In this document: positions 32,612 to 40,858 of the stretch, piece after piece
Position numbering within the stretch: position 1 is the first letter of the stretch
How the letters are laid out: each line of letters opens with the position of its first letter
Origin: Streptomyces sp. A0642
GTDB lineage: Bacteria; Actinomycetota; Actinomycetes; Streptomycetales; Streptomycetaceae
Reading direction: 5' to 3'
NCBI RefSeq assembly: GCF_004795105.1
Contig: NZ_SSBL01000004.1
Coordinates: forward strand, 310,001-374,000
DNA length: 64,000 nucleotides
The notes under the pieces: generated by a model
The model's database searches: none
Told to the model about the DNA's origin: nothing
The model's input: only the letters and a program-made list of their open reading frames with translations
Position numbers and translations under genes: made by a program

Positions 32612-33180
32612 TCCGCCTGCGGCCCCCAGATCGCTCCACCCGACCCCTCGGTGCCTTGTCTACCGATTCACGAGCCTGCATGGCGCTCGGTTACGCTCTT
32701 TTGACGCAATGTGATCGGTTGGCTTGATCACAGGGCAGGTTGCTGAGCCGCTCCTCTGTCTGTCACCTGCTGTGCCATTGAGCTCAGCGGCGTGTACCTC
32801 GGCGGCTGAGCCAGCCAGGCAGCCGGCGACGGCGCGGCGCCGCGGCCGGGGGCGGCTGCCGGGGCGGCTGCGTCGGCATCGGTGGCACCGCGGGACGGGG
32901 AGGCTCGTGGCTATGCAGGCCCTCGGTACTCTCCTCGGCTGCCGTGCGAGATTCCCTCGTGACCGGCGGGTGCGTCGGCGAGCTCGCGTCAGGGCCGCCG
33001 GGGGTACTTGGAGACTTCTCCAAGGCCACACGGCACGCCTCCGTCGCAGGCCTCCGCTCACCCGCCGCGGTCTTTGGCTCGGCTCCCGTCGGAGCCTTCG
33101 CGGTGACGGGTTCCGGGGGGCCCTATGGGTTTCGTCAAGGGAATCGGGCTGCGTTTCGGCGCGTGGCAAGGCAGCATGGC
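32612..33180. other. Intergenic stretch of 570 bases, no clear gene
   Basis: The region is very GC-rich with many open frames, but none looks like a protein family. The best candidate is a minus-strand Pro/Arg-rich frame at 32784-33029 (start MALEKSPSTPGGPDAS, end LPGWLSRRGTRR), which could be the tail of a longer disordered protein because protein-like text continues upstream to about 33125 without a start codon. An AT-richer patch near 32695-32740 may hold the promoter for the small membrane gene. Confidence 0.4.
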
Positions 33181-33183
33181 GTG

Positions 33184-33666
33184 ATGCCTGACCTGCTGTG
33201 GGATGACGTCAAGAGCTTCTTTGCTCCCGATCTGATGGGATCGCTGCCGGACGTCCGTGTCCCGGATACCTCGGTGGAGGACTGGCAGGCGGTGCTTGAC
33301 CTCATTCGGTCACAGGGGTGGTCGTGTGAGTACTCCGAGGACGGTGTTGTGGTTCGGCTGCCGAGAGCTGCGGAGATGCTGGTCCGCGGTGAGGGTGCCG
33401 ACGTGTTGCTGAGGGTCTGGCCGGTCTCTGGGTTCCTCGTGATCTTTCGGGCGTATGAGGCTGGCTCGATCGATTTCGACGTTGATCTGCGGGAGTTGCA
33501 GGGTCAGGACGGCGTGGATGTGCTGTGCCGCCTGCTGCGGGCAATCGGGCGTCAGCTCGGCAAGCCGGTATTGCTGAGCCCGGAGTCTGATCCGCTCCAC
33601 CCGGTTCTCGGCTTTGACGTCGAGGCCGACCGTGTGATGCTGCTGGTGCGCCCGCAGGTCACGTGA
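33184..33666 (+). CDS. Hypothetical acidic protein, immunity-like
   Basis: A 160-residue acidic, soluble protein (MPDLLWDDVKSFFAPDLMGS). It has the layout of small proteins I associate with Streptomyces polymorphic-toxin loci: EDWQAVLDLIRSQGWSCEYS, DGVVVRLPRAAEMLVRGE, an IDFDVDLRELQGQDGVDVLC strand-helix, and IGRQLGKPVLLSPESDP near the end. The ATG at 33184 is preceded in frame by a GTG at 33181. No toxin lies next to it. An IS110 relic follows on the other strand. Immunity function is an inference from overall look and context; the family has no name that I can give. Confidence 0.65.
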   Translation: MPDLLWDDVKSFFAPDLMGSLPDVRVPDTSVEDWQAVLDLIRSQGWSCEYSEDGVVVRLPRAAEMLVRGEGADVLLRVWPVSGFLVIFRAYEAGSIDFDVDLRELQGQDGVDVLCRLLRAIGRQLGKPVLLSPESDPLHPVLGFDVEADRVMLLVRPQVT

Positions 33667-34635
33667 CCGCCACTGGCTGCGGCTCGTAGAAGGTGCCGTC
33701 GCGGAGCATCGCGAAGAGGACGTCGGCCCGCCGTCGGGCGAGGCAAAGCAGAGCCTGGGTGTGGTGCTTGCCCTAAGCGGCGGTCCCGAGGAGTGCCCGG
33801 GGCCGCCGCCATCATGCGTGGGCGAGGTGTTCAGTCGCCTCCATCTGGGCCAGGTTGGGCCCCCAGGTGGGACGGCAACGGCTACGCGGTTGCCTGCCGG
33901 GGAATCGGCCCCGCCCCCATCCCCTTGTCCGGGCAGTTTGGCGGGCATCGTCGCGCTGACGACGAGCGTGTTCATGGGGGGTGAGGCGTCGTCGCCGGGG
34001 TCGTGCAGGGTCTCGGCCTGACAGGTCTCGAACCCGGCCTCTCCGAGGAGCTTTTCCCATACGGGCACGTCCAGGACCCACCGCTGCATGGAGCCGGTGC
34101 GGGTGGGGATGTCCGCCGGGCGGCAGTCGGTCTCCGGAGGTGCCCCGTTGCGGTAGTGGGCCAGGGTGGAGAACACGAGCAGACCGCCGGGCCGCAGCGC
34201 CGAGGCGGCGGCGGGGAGCGTCGTGCGGGGGTCGGTGAAGTCGACGGCCCCGAACACTGAGTAGAGGACGTGTGCGCTGCGGGGGTGGCGGTGCAGGTAG
34301 GTTGCCGCGTCGGCCTCGATGAACTCGACTCCCGGAACGTGTCCGTACAAGGCGCGAGCCTTGGTGTGCTGGGCAGGTGAGCTGTCGATGGCCAGTACCC
34401 GGGCAGCGGCCGTACGCCCGGCGACGTGGGCGGCCTGGCGGCCTGCGCCTGCCCCCAGCTCGGTGACGGTGAGTCCGGCGACGTCGCCGAGGATCTCGGC
34501 GCTGGGTCCGGTGCGCTGGTACCAGTCCCAGTGCATCCGGGCATCGACGCTGCGGGGGGTGCCCGCGGGCGTGGGGGCGCCGTAGTGCTGCCAGAGGTCT
34601 GTCGGGGCTGCCGGGGTGGCTGAGGACGGATTCAC
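33310..34635 (-). CDS. Class I SAM-dependent methyltransferase, abnormal 3' end
   Basis: The first ~240 residues are a Rossmann-fold methyltransferase. The SAM-binding motif I is LTVTELGAGAGRQAAHVA (residues about 53-70), followed by an acidic motif II (RVLAIDSSPAQ), motif around VLYSVFGAVDFTDPRTTLPA and RPGGLLVFSTLAHY. The coherent protein ends near TLVVSATMPAKLPG (about 33900). The remaining ~190 residues are antisense to an IS110 relic and to the 33184-33666 gene and look non-biological, so the natural stop was probably lost when the IS relic arose. The substrate is unknown. It lies near an XRE-TPR regulator, a frequent pairing in Streptomyces. Confidence 0.65.
   Translation of the reverse strand: MNPSSATPAAPTDLWQHYGAPTPAGTPRSVDARMHWDWYQRTGPSAEILGDVAGLTVTELGAGAGRQAAHVAGRTAAARVLAIDSSPAQHTKARALYGHVPGVEFIEADAATYLHRHPRSAHVLYSVFGAVDFTDPRTTLPAAASALRPGGLLVFSTLAHYRNGAPPETDCRPADIPTRTGSMQRWVLDVPVWEKLLGEAGFETCQAETLHDPGDDASPPMNTLVVSATMPAKLPGQGDGGGADSPAGNRVAVAVPPGGPTWPRWRRLNTSPTHDGGGPGHSSGPPLRASTTPRLCFASPDGGPTSSSRCSATAPSTSRSQWRSRDLRAHQQHHTVGLDVKAENRVERIRLRAQQYRLAELTPDCPQQAAQHIHAVLTLQLPQINVEIDRASLIRPKDHEEPRDRPDPQQHVGTLTADQHLRSSRQPNHNTVLGVLTRPPL
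33659..33773 (-). pseudogene. IS110-family transposase C-terminal fragment
   Basis: On the minus strand the DNA encodes GKHHTQALLCLARRRADVLF then AMLRDGTFYEPQPVAVT and a stop at 33659. This is the closing helix of IS110-type transposases ('GKxHxxALxxLARRRxDVLxAMLRDGTFYE'). The rest of the transposase is missing, so it is a relic of about 38 codons. It lies immediately after the 33184-33666 gene and overlaps its last bases. Confidence 0.65.
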
Positions 34636-34717
34636 CGGCCCATCCTGGCCCGCGGGGCATGATCAGCGTCGGGTCTCTTTCCGATTCACCCCAACGGGTC
34701 GGCCCCGCCCGGGTGTG

Positions 34718-34752
34718 GCAGTGGCCCCCACCGGGCGGGCGGGGGCCACTGC
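34718..34752 (-). terminator. Hairpin terminator after the glycine-rich-domain gene
   Basis: Perfect 12-base arms (GCAGTGGCCCCC at 34718-34729 and its complement at 34741-34752) with an 11-base loop. On the minus strand it begins 11 bases after the stop at 34764, so it terminates that gene and shields the methyltransferase. Confidence 0.7.
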
Positions 34753-34763
34753 TTACGTGTCCG

Positions 34764-35231
34764 TCAGTGCCCGTCCTCACCGGGGCGGCACGGGGTGCAC
34801 GTCGAGGAGACGGCGGCCCACAGGGGACGGTCGACGGGGAAGCCGGCGCGGGCGATGAGGTCGGCGGTCCGCGACACGGACCCGTCGCCCTTCATCTCGA
34901 CCAGCGGCACGTGATGCAGGTAGGCGCCGCCGTTGTAGCGCTCGCAGAACTCCATGTATGCCACGGTGTCCAGGATCATCGTGTGTACGCCGATGTCGAC
35001 GATGCGGCCGGGCCCGAGGCCGAGGCCCTGGCCACGGTGCTCGATGGCGGTGATCAGATAGGCGATGGCCTGGCCGAGCACCCGCTCTGCCATGACGGAG
35101 TCGAACGGGTAGTCGCGCATCAGCAACCCGGTCAGCTTGGACCACTGCTCGACCGGGACGAAGCTGCGCGGATCCCTGGGCGCCGCGTCGGGGTCTTCGG
35201 TACGGGCGGGGCGTTCCAGAACGATGGTCAT
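34764..35231 (-). CDS. Glycine-rich-domain-containing-like protein
   Basis: A 155-residue protein starting MTIVLERPARTEDPDAAPRD at the ATG at 35231, with a GGGGAG ribosome site eight bases upstream. The central run (YPFDSVMAERVLGQAIAYLI, then RIVDIGVHTMILDTVAYMEF and CERYNGGAYLHHVPLVE) matches a widespread actinobacterial family annotated as 'glycine-rich domain-containing protein', where 'VDIGWHTFIL....YxxFCxRxxGxxxHHxP' is conserved. The several His/Cys/Asp in this run might bind a metal. It ends CTPCRPGEDGH. Its biochemical role is unknown. It is divergently transcribed from the XRE-TPR regulator, which probably controls it. Confidence 0.7.
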   Translation of the reverse strand: MTIVLERPARTEDPDAAPRDPRSFVPVEQWSKLTGLLMRDYPFDSVMAERVLGQAIAYLITAIEHRGQGLGLGPGRIVDIGVHTMILDTVAYMEFCERYNGGAYLHHVPLVEMKGDGSVSRTADLIARAGFPVDRPLWAAVSSTCTPCRPGEDGH

Positions 35232-35333
35232 CGTGCTCCCCTTTCGGCTGGCCCCCTGGGGCGGGGGCTCCGTTGACAGGACAGCACCGGGAACAGTCCG
35301 GACATCTCCAACTCCCCATGCATGCATGCCGTT

Positions 35334-35346
35334 TGCAGGTCCTGCA
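35334..35346. promoter_or_regulatory. 13-bp palindrome in divergent promoter region
   Basis: TGCAGGTCCTGCA is a perfect odd palindrome centred in the space between the divergent glycine-rich-domain gene and the XRE-TPR regulator. It is preceded by CATGCATGC. Its place makes it a candidate operator for the XRE protein, but no promoter elements are certain. Confidence 0.35.
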
Positions 35347-35417
35347 CACGGCGTATACGGAGTCCTCCTGTCGCTCTACCGTGGAGGATGGCCCCGGACC
35401 GTGGTCAGGAGGCGGGC

Positions 35418-36701
35418 ATGCATTCGGACTCCGTATGGCACTCCGCGCAGGTACGGGACCTGCTGGCCCGTCATGACGCCGGCGGCCTGATCCGGCTGGG
35501 CCGAGAATCGCTGGGATGGCGGCAGCACGACTTAGGGGCCGTGGTCGGGTGTTCGGCCTCCACCGTCTCCCGCTTGGAATCACGCGGCAGCCGTGCCGAG
35601 CTCCGGCCGATCAGGCAGGCAGCATCGGCGGTTGGTATGCCGTCAAATGTCCTATCGGCAGCTCTGGGCCTATCAGCCTCTCCCGCCACTAGAGTTGCGT
35701 CGGCCGGTCCGCGACCCGAGGAGGACCCATTGCGCCGCCGTACACTGCTCGCCACCGCTGGGGCGGCAGTACCCGCAACCCTGCTCCTTGCGATGGATGA
35801 CGCCCTGGCCGGTCCGCTTGTTCCGTCCGGTGAAAAGGCGCCGCTCGATGGCCGTCTCGCCACCGCGCGGGACCTGTTCAACGCGGGTCGGCATGCGGCT
35901 CTCCTCGGCCTGCTGCCGGATCTGCTGGGCGATGCCCACGACGCGGCCCGTTCGCGGCAGGAGCTCGACCACGCACGCTTGTCGTCCTGCTATGCGCTGG
36001 CTTCACAAGTCCTGATCAAGATCGGGCGGCACGACCGGGCCAGGCTCACAGCCGACCGGGCCACAACCTACGCGGAGCTGTCCGGATCACCCCTCGCGAC
36101 GGCGGCCGCCGCACGGGAGCTGTCCATCGTGCTGCGGCACCAGGACCAGCCCGCCGCCGCTCAGCGCTTGATCCTCCAGGCCGCCGCCGGGGTCGAGTCC
36201 ACCGGACTTGGCACCGCCCCTCAACGGGCGGCGTACGCACAGATGCTGTGCACCACGTCCTACACCGCCGCCCGCGCGGGCGACCGGACACAGGCCCTGG
36301 CCATGATCGAGGAAGCCCGCCGCGCCGCCCGCAGTCTCCCCGAGCAGCCCCCGCGTGGTCGGCTGTTCCCGCTGACGCCGGCCGCCGTCGACCTGTACGC
36401 GGTCGGGGTTCACTGGGCGCTCGGAGACGCCGGTTCCGCGCTTCAAGCGGGCAGGAATCTGCGTGCCGCGCAGTTCGCGACCGCCGAACGCAGGGGCCGG
36501 ATGCATACCGACCTGGCCCGTGCCTGGTGGCAGTGGGGCAAGCCCACGGAAACCGCGCGGGAACTCCTGGCTGCACTGCGAGCGAGCCCCGGCGAGGTAC
36601 GTGACCGGCCAGCAATCCAGCGGATCGTCACCGAGCTTTCGTCACGGCACCCACGCACAGCGGGTGTGCGCGAGCTCGCGGGCGTCGCACCCAATCCGTA
36701 G
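35418..36701 (+). CDS. XRE-family regulator with TPR-like C-terminal domain
   Basis: A 427-residue regulator starting at ATG 35418 with AGGAGG at 35407-35412. Residues about 15-75 form a helix-turn-helix (LIRLGRESLGWRQHDLGAVV, GCSASTVSRLESRGSR). A hydrophobic segment LLATAGAAVPATLLLAMDD follows, then a long series of tetratricopeptide-like helices (LDHARLSSCYALASQVLIKI, GRHDRARLTADRATTYAELS, AGDRTQALAMIEEARRAARS). Such XRE-TPR proteins are abundant in Streptomyces and often regulate the adjacent gene, probably in response to a peptide or other ligand bound by the repeats. The hydrophobic stretch is Tat-like but lies after the DNA-binding domain, so export is unlikely. Confidence 0.82.
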   Translation: MHSDSVWHSAQVRDLLARHDAGGLIRLGRESLGWRQHDLGAVVGCSASTVSRLESRGSRAELRPIRQAASAVGMPSNVLSAALGLSASPATRVASAGPRPEEDPLRRRTLLATAGAAVPATLLLAMDDALAGPLVPSGEKAPLDGRLATARDLFNAGRHAALLGLLPDLLGDAHDAARSRQELDHARLSSCYALASQVLIKIGRHDRARLTADRATTYAELSGSPLATAAAARELSIVLRHQDQPAAAQRLILQAAAGVESTGLGTAPQRAAYAQMLCTTSYTAARAGDRTQALAMIEEARRAARSLPEQPPRGRLFPLTPAAVDLYAVGVHWALGDAGSALQAGRNLRAAQFATAERRGRMHTDLARAWWQWGKPTETARELLAALRASPGEVRDRPAIQRIVTELSSRHPRTAGVRELAGVAPNP

Positions 36702-36803
36702 GTCGCGATCACCAGCAGCTGCCGAACGGCTCACCCGGCTCGATTCAGGAGACGCGGGCCCTGCGTCATGCCGGGGAAGTCCCGACCGATCCGAAACACA
36801 GTC

Positions 36804-36844
36804 GGGCCGCCCCGTACACCCGGGAACGGGGTGCGGGACGGCCC
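36804..36844 (+). terminator. Probable hairpin terminator after the XRE-TPR gene
   Basis: Arms GGGCCGCCCCGTACACCCG (36804-36822) and CGGGGTGCGGGACGGCCC (36827-36844) pair with two mismatches and one bulge, loop four bases, followed by TTTGCC. It lies 100 bases past the regulator stop. The rest of the 260-base gap to 36962 shows no gene. Confidence 0.5.
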
Positions 36845-36961
36845 TTTGCCGTGTCAGGGGGCGCCGCACCCCACGGCAGGGTATCGACGCGGCACCACTG
36901 CGCCTTTCAGTCCCGTCGCTCTTCGGCGTACACCGGCCTCATGGCTACCCCTGTCCGACGT

Positions 36962-37699
36962 CTAGGCGTCCCGGCGCCGTAGTGCCCACCAACCGGCCAG
37001 CAACGCCGCACCGGCCCACGCGGCGGTGACGGCCAGCCCCGCCCACGGCCCGATGCTGCTGTCCGGATGCTGGTGCAGTACCAACTGCCCGGCGCGGTCC
37101 GGAAGATAGTCAGCCGCACCTCCTGCGACATCACCCACGACGAACGAGACGATCAGGATGAAGGGGATGAGCAGGCTGAGGACGGCAACCGCACTGCGCA
37201 CAAGGACGGTCAGGCCGGCGGCGAGGAGAGTCATCAAGCCGAGATACATGCCGCCGCCCACAGCGGCTCTCAGCGCGCCGGGTTCTCCCAGCCCGATGGC
37301 GTACTCCCCCATGAACAACTGACCGGTCAGAAACGAGCTGAAGCTGGTGACAAGCCCTACGGCCAGGGCGCTCCCGCCGAGCAGCGACATCTTGACTGTG
37401 TAGAAGAGGGTGCGGCGCGGCACCGCGGTCAGCGACATACGCAGCGCACCGTTGACGTATTCCGACGAGACCGCCGTGGCTCCGAAAGATATGGCCGCGA
37501 TCTGGCCGAAGTTCAGTGCGTAGAAGGCTCCGAAGACGAGATCCGCGTCCGCGTTGTCCGCCTCGGCCTGGCCGACGGTGGCGAAGCTGAGGACGGTGAC
37601 GGCCATGGTGACGAGGAAGACCGCCGTCAGAGAGCCGGCGACGGAGCGCACCGATCTGATCTTGATCCACTCGGAGTGCAGGACTGCGGTGGGTGACAT
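36962..37699 (-). CDS. ABC transporter permease (ABC-2 type)
   Basis: A 245-residue membrane protein with about six hydrophobic segments (VAGSLTAVFLVTMAVTVLSF, FGQIAAISFGATAV, SALAVGLVTSFSSFLTGQLF, GGGMYLGLMTLLAAGLTVLV, VLSLLIPFILIVSFVVGDV, GLAVTAAWAGAALLAGWWAL). The start MSPTAVLHSEWIKIRSVRS is characteristic of actinobacterial ABC-2 permeases. It begins two bases after the stop of the ATPase gene, so both are one operon and form an exporter for an unknown substrate, perhaps a peptide or antibiotic. The divergent two-component system is its likely regulator. Confidence 0.85.
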   Translation of the reverse strand: MSPTAVLHSEWIKIRSVRSVAGSLTAVFLVTMAVTVLSFATVGQAEADNADADLVFGAFYALNFGQIAAISFGATAVSSEYVNGALRMSLTAVPRRTLFYTVKMSLLGGSALAVGLVTSFSSFLTGQLFMGEYAIGLGEPGALRAAVGGGMYLGLMTLLAAGLTVLVRSAVAVLSLLIPFILIVSFVVGDVAGGAADYLPDRAGQLVLHQHPDSSIGPWAGLAVTAAWAGAALLAGWWALRRRDA

Positions 37700-37701
37700 G
37701 G

Positions 37702-38664
37702 TCAGGCCTCCTGTCGGATGGCGGACGCGGATGCGGAAGCGGACGCGGACGCGGCGGTCCCGAACTCCGCAGCTCCTGCGGTGAGATCCAGGTACGCCTG
37801 TTCCAGCGTGGTCTGCTCGTCCATGAGCTGAAGAACCGGGAGGCCCAGCGTGGCGGCGAGCGCGCCGATCTCGTGTGCTCTCGCCCCTTCCACGGTCCAG
37901 CGCCCGCCTTCACCCTGCTCAGCCCGGTATCCGCTGCGGGTGAGGGCGGCTTCGAGCCGAGCAGTATCAGACATGCACACCCGCACCAGCACCCGGCTCC
38001 GGCTCCGGGAGTCGAGGAACTCCCGCATCGGGAGGTCGGCGAGGAGGCGGCCCCTCCCCAGGACGATCAAATGGTCTGCGAACGACGACGTCTCGTTCAT
38101 CAGATGGCTGGAGACGAGCACCGTGCGGCCCTCCCTGGCCAGCCGCTTCATCAACTCACGTATCCAGATGATGCCTTCCGGGTCCAGCCCGTTCGACGGC
38201 TCGTCGAGCATGACCACGTCCGGGTCGCCGAGCAACGCCGCCGCTATGCCGAGACGCTGACGCATACCCAGGGAGAACGTCTTGATCCGCCGGCCCCCGA
38301 CGTGGCCGAGTCCCGTCTCCTCAAGGACTTGCTCAACTCTTGTGCCACCCATCCCATTGCTCACCGCCAGCGCGAGCAGGTGATGGCGCGCCGTCCGTGA
38401 GCCGTGGGCGGCCTGCGCATCGAGCAGCGCCCCGACACGGTGCAGCGGATCATCCAGCGCCGCGTAGGCCTGCCCGCCAATCGTGGCGGTGCCGCCGGTG
38501 GGCCGGTCCAGGCCGAGGACCAGTCGCATGGTGGTGGATTTCCCCGCCCCGTTCGGCCCGAGGAAGCCGGTGACCCGGCCGGGGCGCACGCTGAACGTGA
38601 GGCGGTCCACGGCGCGGGTCGCGCCATGGTCCTTGGTGAGTTCGTTGACGTCGATGCTGGTCAT
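37702..38664 (-). CDS. ABC transporter ATP-binding protein (DrrA/BcrA type)
   Basis: A 320-residue ATPase with Walker A (FLGPNGAGKSTTMRLV), Q-loop region (GALLDAQAAHGSRTARHHLL), the signature in the variant form FSLGMRQRLGIAAALL, Walker B and Glu (VVMLDEPSNGLDPEG), and switch His (VLVSSHLMNE). The C-terminal ~100 residues are typical of the DrrA/BcrA exporter group. The extreme C-terminus has an (Ala-Ser)n tract encoded by a six-base repeat (37718-37765). It pairs with the permease that follows two bases later. It probably energises export of a hydrophobic compound or peptide across the membrane. Confidence 0.88.
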   Translation of the reverse strand: MTSIDVNELTKDHGATRAVDRLTFSVRPGRVTGFLGPNGAGKSTTMRLVLGLDRPTGGTATIGGQAYAALDDPLHRVGALLDAQAAHGSRTARHHLLALAVSNGMGGTRVEQVLEETGLGHVGGRRIKTFSLGMRQRLGIAAALLGDPDVVMLDEPSNGLDPEGIIWIRELMKRLAREGRTVLVSSHLMNETSSFADHLIVLGRGRLLADLPMREFLDSRSRSRVLVRVCMSDTARLEAALTRSGYRAEQGEGGRWTVEGARAHEIGALAATLGLPVLQLMDEQTTLEQAYLDLTAGAAEFGTAASASASASASAIRQEA

Positions 38665-38770
38665 GACCTCAGCCTGGCCTCAGCGCGGGCAGCGGTCCTC
38701 CCCCGATGGGGTGGATCATCTCCCTCGCTCGGGGGAGCCGTCGCACCGAGTTCGCTGACACGATGGCAGC

Positions 38771-39946
38771 ATGTCCAGCTTCCTCCGCCGCCTGTTGGCC
38801 TCGCCGGTCACCTACACCCGGTGGCTGCATCTCCTTCTGCCCGGCGCCGCCGTGAGCGTCTGGCTGTTCATCTCGACGGACACTCCGTGGGTGCCGGTGG
38901 TCCTCGCGGCTCTCGTGGGGCTGATTCCCGGAATGCGCCTTGCCGAGGGGGTCCAGGCACAGCTGCTGCTCACGCCCGAGCAGCGGGGCAACCCCCAGGC
39001 AACCATCTCGGCCGCTCCCTCCACTTCATGGTCGGAGCGGTGGCGGACCTCACTCTGGCTGGAAATACGGCTCGTGTGCGCCGCGCTGGCGGGGATGGCG
39101 ACGGTATGGCTGTCGGCCACGGCGGTCGACCTCATCCGCTCAGCGCTCGGGGCAGAACCGAGCGCCGACTGGTTCGCCGCCGGGCTGGGCTCGCACTGGT
39201 GGGCGGCGCTCCTCGCGCCGGTCCCCTTGGTAATGCTGCTCGCCGTCGTCGTGAGCTGCGGGGAGCTGATCACCGCTGCAGCCCGGTGGCTGCTCGGACC
39301 AACCCCGAAACAGCGGATGACCGCGCTGGAGGAGCGCACGGAACAGCTGCTCGAACGCAACCGGATAGCGCGCGAGTTGCACGACTCGATCGGGCACGCC
39401 CTGACGGTCGCCGTCGTACAGGCCGGTGCGGCCCGGGCGGCGCATGACCCGGAGTTCACCGAGCGGGCGCTGGTGGCGATCGAGGAGACGGGCCGTGATG
39501 CACTGGACGACCTCGAACGAGTGCTGCGGGTGCTGCGCGAATCGGGCCCGCCATCGGGGCAGCGGCCGTCGTTGAGCGAAGCAGACCGTCTGCTGGACTC
39601 CGCTCGCGGTTCCGGGGCAAAGGTCGATGCCGATGTGTCCGGGCCACTCGAACAGGTACCGGCGCCCGTGTCCCGCGAGGGCTACCGCATCCTGCAGGAA
39701 GCGCTCACCAATGTCCTGCGTCACTCGGGATCGGTTGCTGTCCGGGTCCGCATCACCGTTGCCGACGGCCGGCTCGAGCTCCAAGTGACGAACCCACTCG
39801 CCGGTTTGACCGGTGCCCCGGGGGGCGGAAGCGGGCTGAGGGGGATCAGGGAGCGAGCCGCCCTGCTGGGCGGCAGTGCCAAGACCGGACCGCACAAGGG
39901 GGAATGGAGGGTGCACGCGAGCCTTCCTCTGCACCCCATACCTTGA
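38771..39946 (+). CDS. Sensor histidine kinase (HisKA_3, NarX/DesK-like)
   Basis: A 391-residue sensor kinase. The first ~180 residues have about four membrane segments (WLHLLLPGAAVSVWLFIS, WVPVVLAALVGLIPGM, LVCAALAGMATVWLSATAV, WWAALLAPVPLVMLLAVVV). The dimerisation and phosphoacceptor motif is ERNRIARELHDSIGHALTVA (His about 202), followed by a HATPase domain (YRILQEALTNVLRHSGSVAV, GGGSGLRGIRERAALLGGS). The sensing domain is only membrane helices, so the signal is probably membrane-associated. It phosphorylates the response regulator encoded 81 bases downstream. It is divergent from the ABC exporter, the usual layout for antibiotic-sensing exporter modules. Confidence 0.9.
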   Translation: MSSFLRRLLASPVTYTRWLHLLLPGAAVSVWLFISTDTPWVPVVLAALVGLIPGMRLAEGVQAQLLLTPEQRGNPQATISAAPSTSWSERWRTSLWLEIRLVCAALAGMATVWLSATAVDLIRSALGAEPSADWFAAGLGSHWWAALLAPVPLVMLLAVVVSCGELITAAARWLLGPTPKQRMTALEERTEQLLERNRIARELHDSIGHALTVAVVQAGAARAAHDPEFTERALVAIEETGRDALDDLERVLRVLRESGPPSGQRPSLSEADRLLDSARGSGAKVDADVSGPLEQVPAPVSREGYRILQEALTNVLRHSGSVAVRVRITVADGRLELQVTNPLAGLTGAPGGGSGLRGIRERAALLGGSAKTGPHKGEWRVHASLPLHPIP

Positions 39947-40027
39947 CTGGGGGCGTCTGCCTGGCTGCAGGCACATACCTGACCGGAAGCCGCATACCGC
40001 GACTGAGATGGCACATATCCTGGCGCG

Positions 40028-40678
40028 ATGCCGGTTACCGTTCTTCTCGTCGACGACGAACCCCTGGTCCGCGCGGGACTGCGCGCGGTCCTGGAAGCCC
40101 AGCCCGACATCGAGGTCGTGGGCGAAGCCGGTGACGGCGCCGCGGTGATCCCGTTGGTGCGTCAACTGCGTCCTGATGTGGTGGCGATGGACGTTCGTAT
40201 GCCACTGATGGACGGCATCGAGGCGACTCGGGTGGTGCTGCGGACGGTGCCGGATCCGCCGAAGATCCTGGTCGTGACGACGTTCGAGAACGATGAATAC
40301 GTCTACGAGGCGTTGCGAGCCGGCGCGGACGGCTTTCTCCTCAAGCGTGCCCGGCCGGCCGAGATCGTGCACGCGGTACGGCTGGTGGCGGAGGGCGAGT
40401 CCCTGTTGTTCCCGGCTGCCGTCCGACAGCTGGCCGCGGAGTACGGCACGAGCAAGGCGCGGGAGGCCATGGAGCGGGCTTCCCTCACGGAAAGAGAAGC
40501 GGCTGTGCTGCGGCTGATGGCCCGGGGCCTCTCCAATGCCGAGATCGCGGCCCGCCTGGTGGTGGGCGTCGAGACGGTGAAGTCCCACGTCAGCGCTGTG
40601 TTGGCCAAGCTGGGCGCCCGCGACCGTACCCAGGCGGTCATCGCCGCCTACGAGTCCGGATTCGTCGCCCCGAGCTGA
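40028..40678 (+). CDS. LuxR/NarL-type response regulator
   Basis: A 216-residue two-domain regulator. The receiver domain shows acidic residues [15 protein letters not shown] and the phosphorylation Asp in [19 protein letters not shown], then [20 protein letters not shown] and FLLKRARP. The LuxR-type DNA-binding domain is [40 protein letters not shown]. It is the partner of the histidine kinase upstream and probably controls the divergent ABC exporter operon. The ATG at 40028 is well placed, without a strong ribosome site. Confidence 0.92.
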   Translation: MPVTVLLVDDEPLVRAGLRAVLEAQPDIEVVGEAGDGAAVIPLVRQLRPDVVAMDVRMPLMDGIEATRVVLRTVPDPPKILVVTTFENDEYVYEALRAGADGFLLKRARPAEIVHAVRLVAEGESLLFPAAVRQLAAEYGTSKAREAMERASLTEREAAVLRLMARGLSNAEIAARLVVGVETVKSHVSAVLAKLGARDRTQAVIAAYESGFVAPS

Positions 40679-40750
40679 TGCGGAAGTTACCGAACCTGCC
40701 AGTTGCCGAAACCGGGAGTCCCCGAAAAAACGAGAGCGGCCGACGGCCGG

Positions 40751-40858
40751 AGTGGCCGAAGCCCGGAGTGGCCGAAGCCCGGAGTGGCCGAAGCCCGGAG
40801 TGGCCGAAGCCCGGAGTGGCCGAAGCGAGAGTGGCCGAAGCCCGGAGTCGCCGAGCGG
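40751..40858. repeat. 16-bp tandem repeat, about seven copies
   Basis: The unit AGTGGCCGAAGCCCGG occurs four times without change from 40751 to 40814, then once shortened by one base (40815-40829), once perfect (40830-40845), and once decayed (AGTCGCCGAGCGG). Partly related text extends upstream to about 40710. It lies in the 390-base gap between the response regulator and the ROK gene. Because 16 is not a multiple of three, it does not encode a peptide repeat in one frame. No gene is supportable in the gap. Confidence 0.9.

Noticed and set aside
40751..40858. Possible CRISPR array
   Set aside because: The 16-bp units are directly adjacent without spacers, so this is a simple tandem repeat. 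No cas genes are present.
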